6,958 bases of DNA from Spirochaetaceae bacterium (GTDB taxonomy: Bacteria; Spirochaetota; Spirochaetia; Treponematales; Treponemataceae): contig JAISTZ010000086.1 of the NCBI GenBank assembly GCA_031272345.1, positions 1 to 6,958 of the forward strand, read 5' to 3'. A program made the translations under genes and the position numbers. Under the pieces are notes generated by a model that worked only from the letters and a program-made list of their open reading frames with translations, made no database searches and had not been told where the DNA came from. How positions within the stretch are numbered: the first letter of the stretch is position 1; the number at the start of each line of letters is the position of its first letter. Below are positions 6,735 through 6,958 of this stretch, piece after piece.

Positions 6735-6958
6735 GGGCTTCTTCTTCCCCCTCCGGGGAGATGTACCGGGCGACGACCGGGCGCAGCTTTATGGCCAGGG
6801 GAATCCCTATGAGGAGCTTGATTCCGTCACCCAGGGCGAAGGGGAGGAAGCCCGCGGCAATCCCCTGGGGGACGGTGAGCTTGAGGACCTTCACCATGTG
6901 GGCGATTCCGAAGCAGTAAATCAACACGAAGCAGATAATCGACGCCAGGGCGACCCTG
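6727..6958 (-). CDS. bioY: Biotin ECF substrate-binding protein BioY, 5' part outside window
   Basis: The last 77 residues of BioY, the membrane protein that captures biotin, are in the window. The reading frame is open to the window edge, so the start is not seen. The visible part holds one hydrophobic helix (about VALASIICFVLIYCFGIAH), then a loop and the BioY-typical GIAAGFLPFALGDGIKLL, where the PF...GD..K pattern marks the family. A final helix and a charged tail ending EEEARA follow. The stop TAG (6729-6727) lies inside the start of the ATPase gene. A GTG at 6927-6925 is internal and not the real start. The order bioY-bioM-bioN suggests a dedicated biotin transporter. Confidence 0.85.
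   Translation of the reverse strand, partial: RVALASIICFVLIYCFGIAHMVKVLKLTVPQGIAAGFLPFALGDGIKLLIGIPLAIKLRPVVARYISPEGEEEARA

Overview
The window is a spirochaete-type chromosomal segment, most likely from Treponema or a close relative. I infer this from recalled family features: the EF-Tu reads like treponemal EF-Tu, with a switch I and strand region of the type HLEYQSDKRHYAHIDCPGH, and tuf stands directly ahead of rpsJ at the head of the S10 operon, as I recall for Treponema pallidum. The DNA is GC-rich, so a relative with higher GC than T. pallidum is more likely. The species cannot be fixed without a search. Every gene I can support is on the minus strand, so transcription runs from high to low coordinates.

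Region 1 (6958 down to 5260) is a biotin-type ECF transporter: the 3' end of bioY (substrate-binding membrane protein), an ECF ATPase (bioM/ecfA) and the transmembrane coupling protein (bioN/ecfT). The three frames overlap by 8 and 10 bases, so they are probably translationally coupled. The last gene ends in a terminator-like hairpin and T-run, and the AT-rich block behind it also serves as upstream promoter DNA for the next operon.

Region 2 (about 5260 to 4263) is a two-gene str-type operon, rpsL-rpsG (S12, S7). It has a clear promoter: phased A-tracts, a perfect TTGACA and an extended -10. It closes with a hairpin terminator 3 bases after the rpsG stop. fusA, which often sits between rpsG and tuf, is absent.

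Region 3 (4262 to 3948) is a leader of roughly 315 bases before tuf. It has no credible gene but holds several small inverted repeats and candidate -10 elements, and probably carries tuf's own promoter.

Region 4 (3947 to 1) runs tuf-rpsJ-rplC-rplD-rplW-rplB (EF-Tu, S10, L3, L4, L23, L2). rplB is cut by the window edge and lacks about its last 12 codons. A strong GC hairpin followed by T5 lies between tuf and rpsJ and could act as a partial terminator that lets EF-Tu outnumber the ribosomal proteins.

I do not see a new defence, mobile or biosynthetic system here. The points of interest are regulatory or single-residue: the tuf-rpsJ hairpin, the bent-DNA promoter before rpsL, a C9 homopolymer inside ecfT, and a His-to-Leu change in the very conserved L2 motif DHPHGGGEG.
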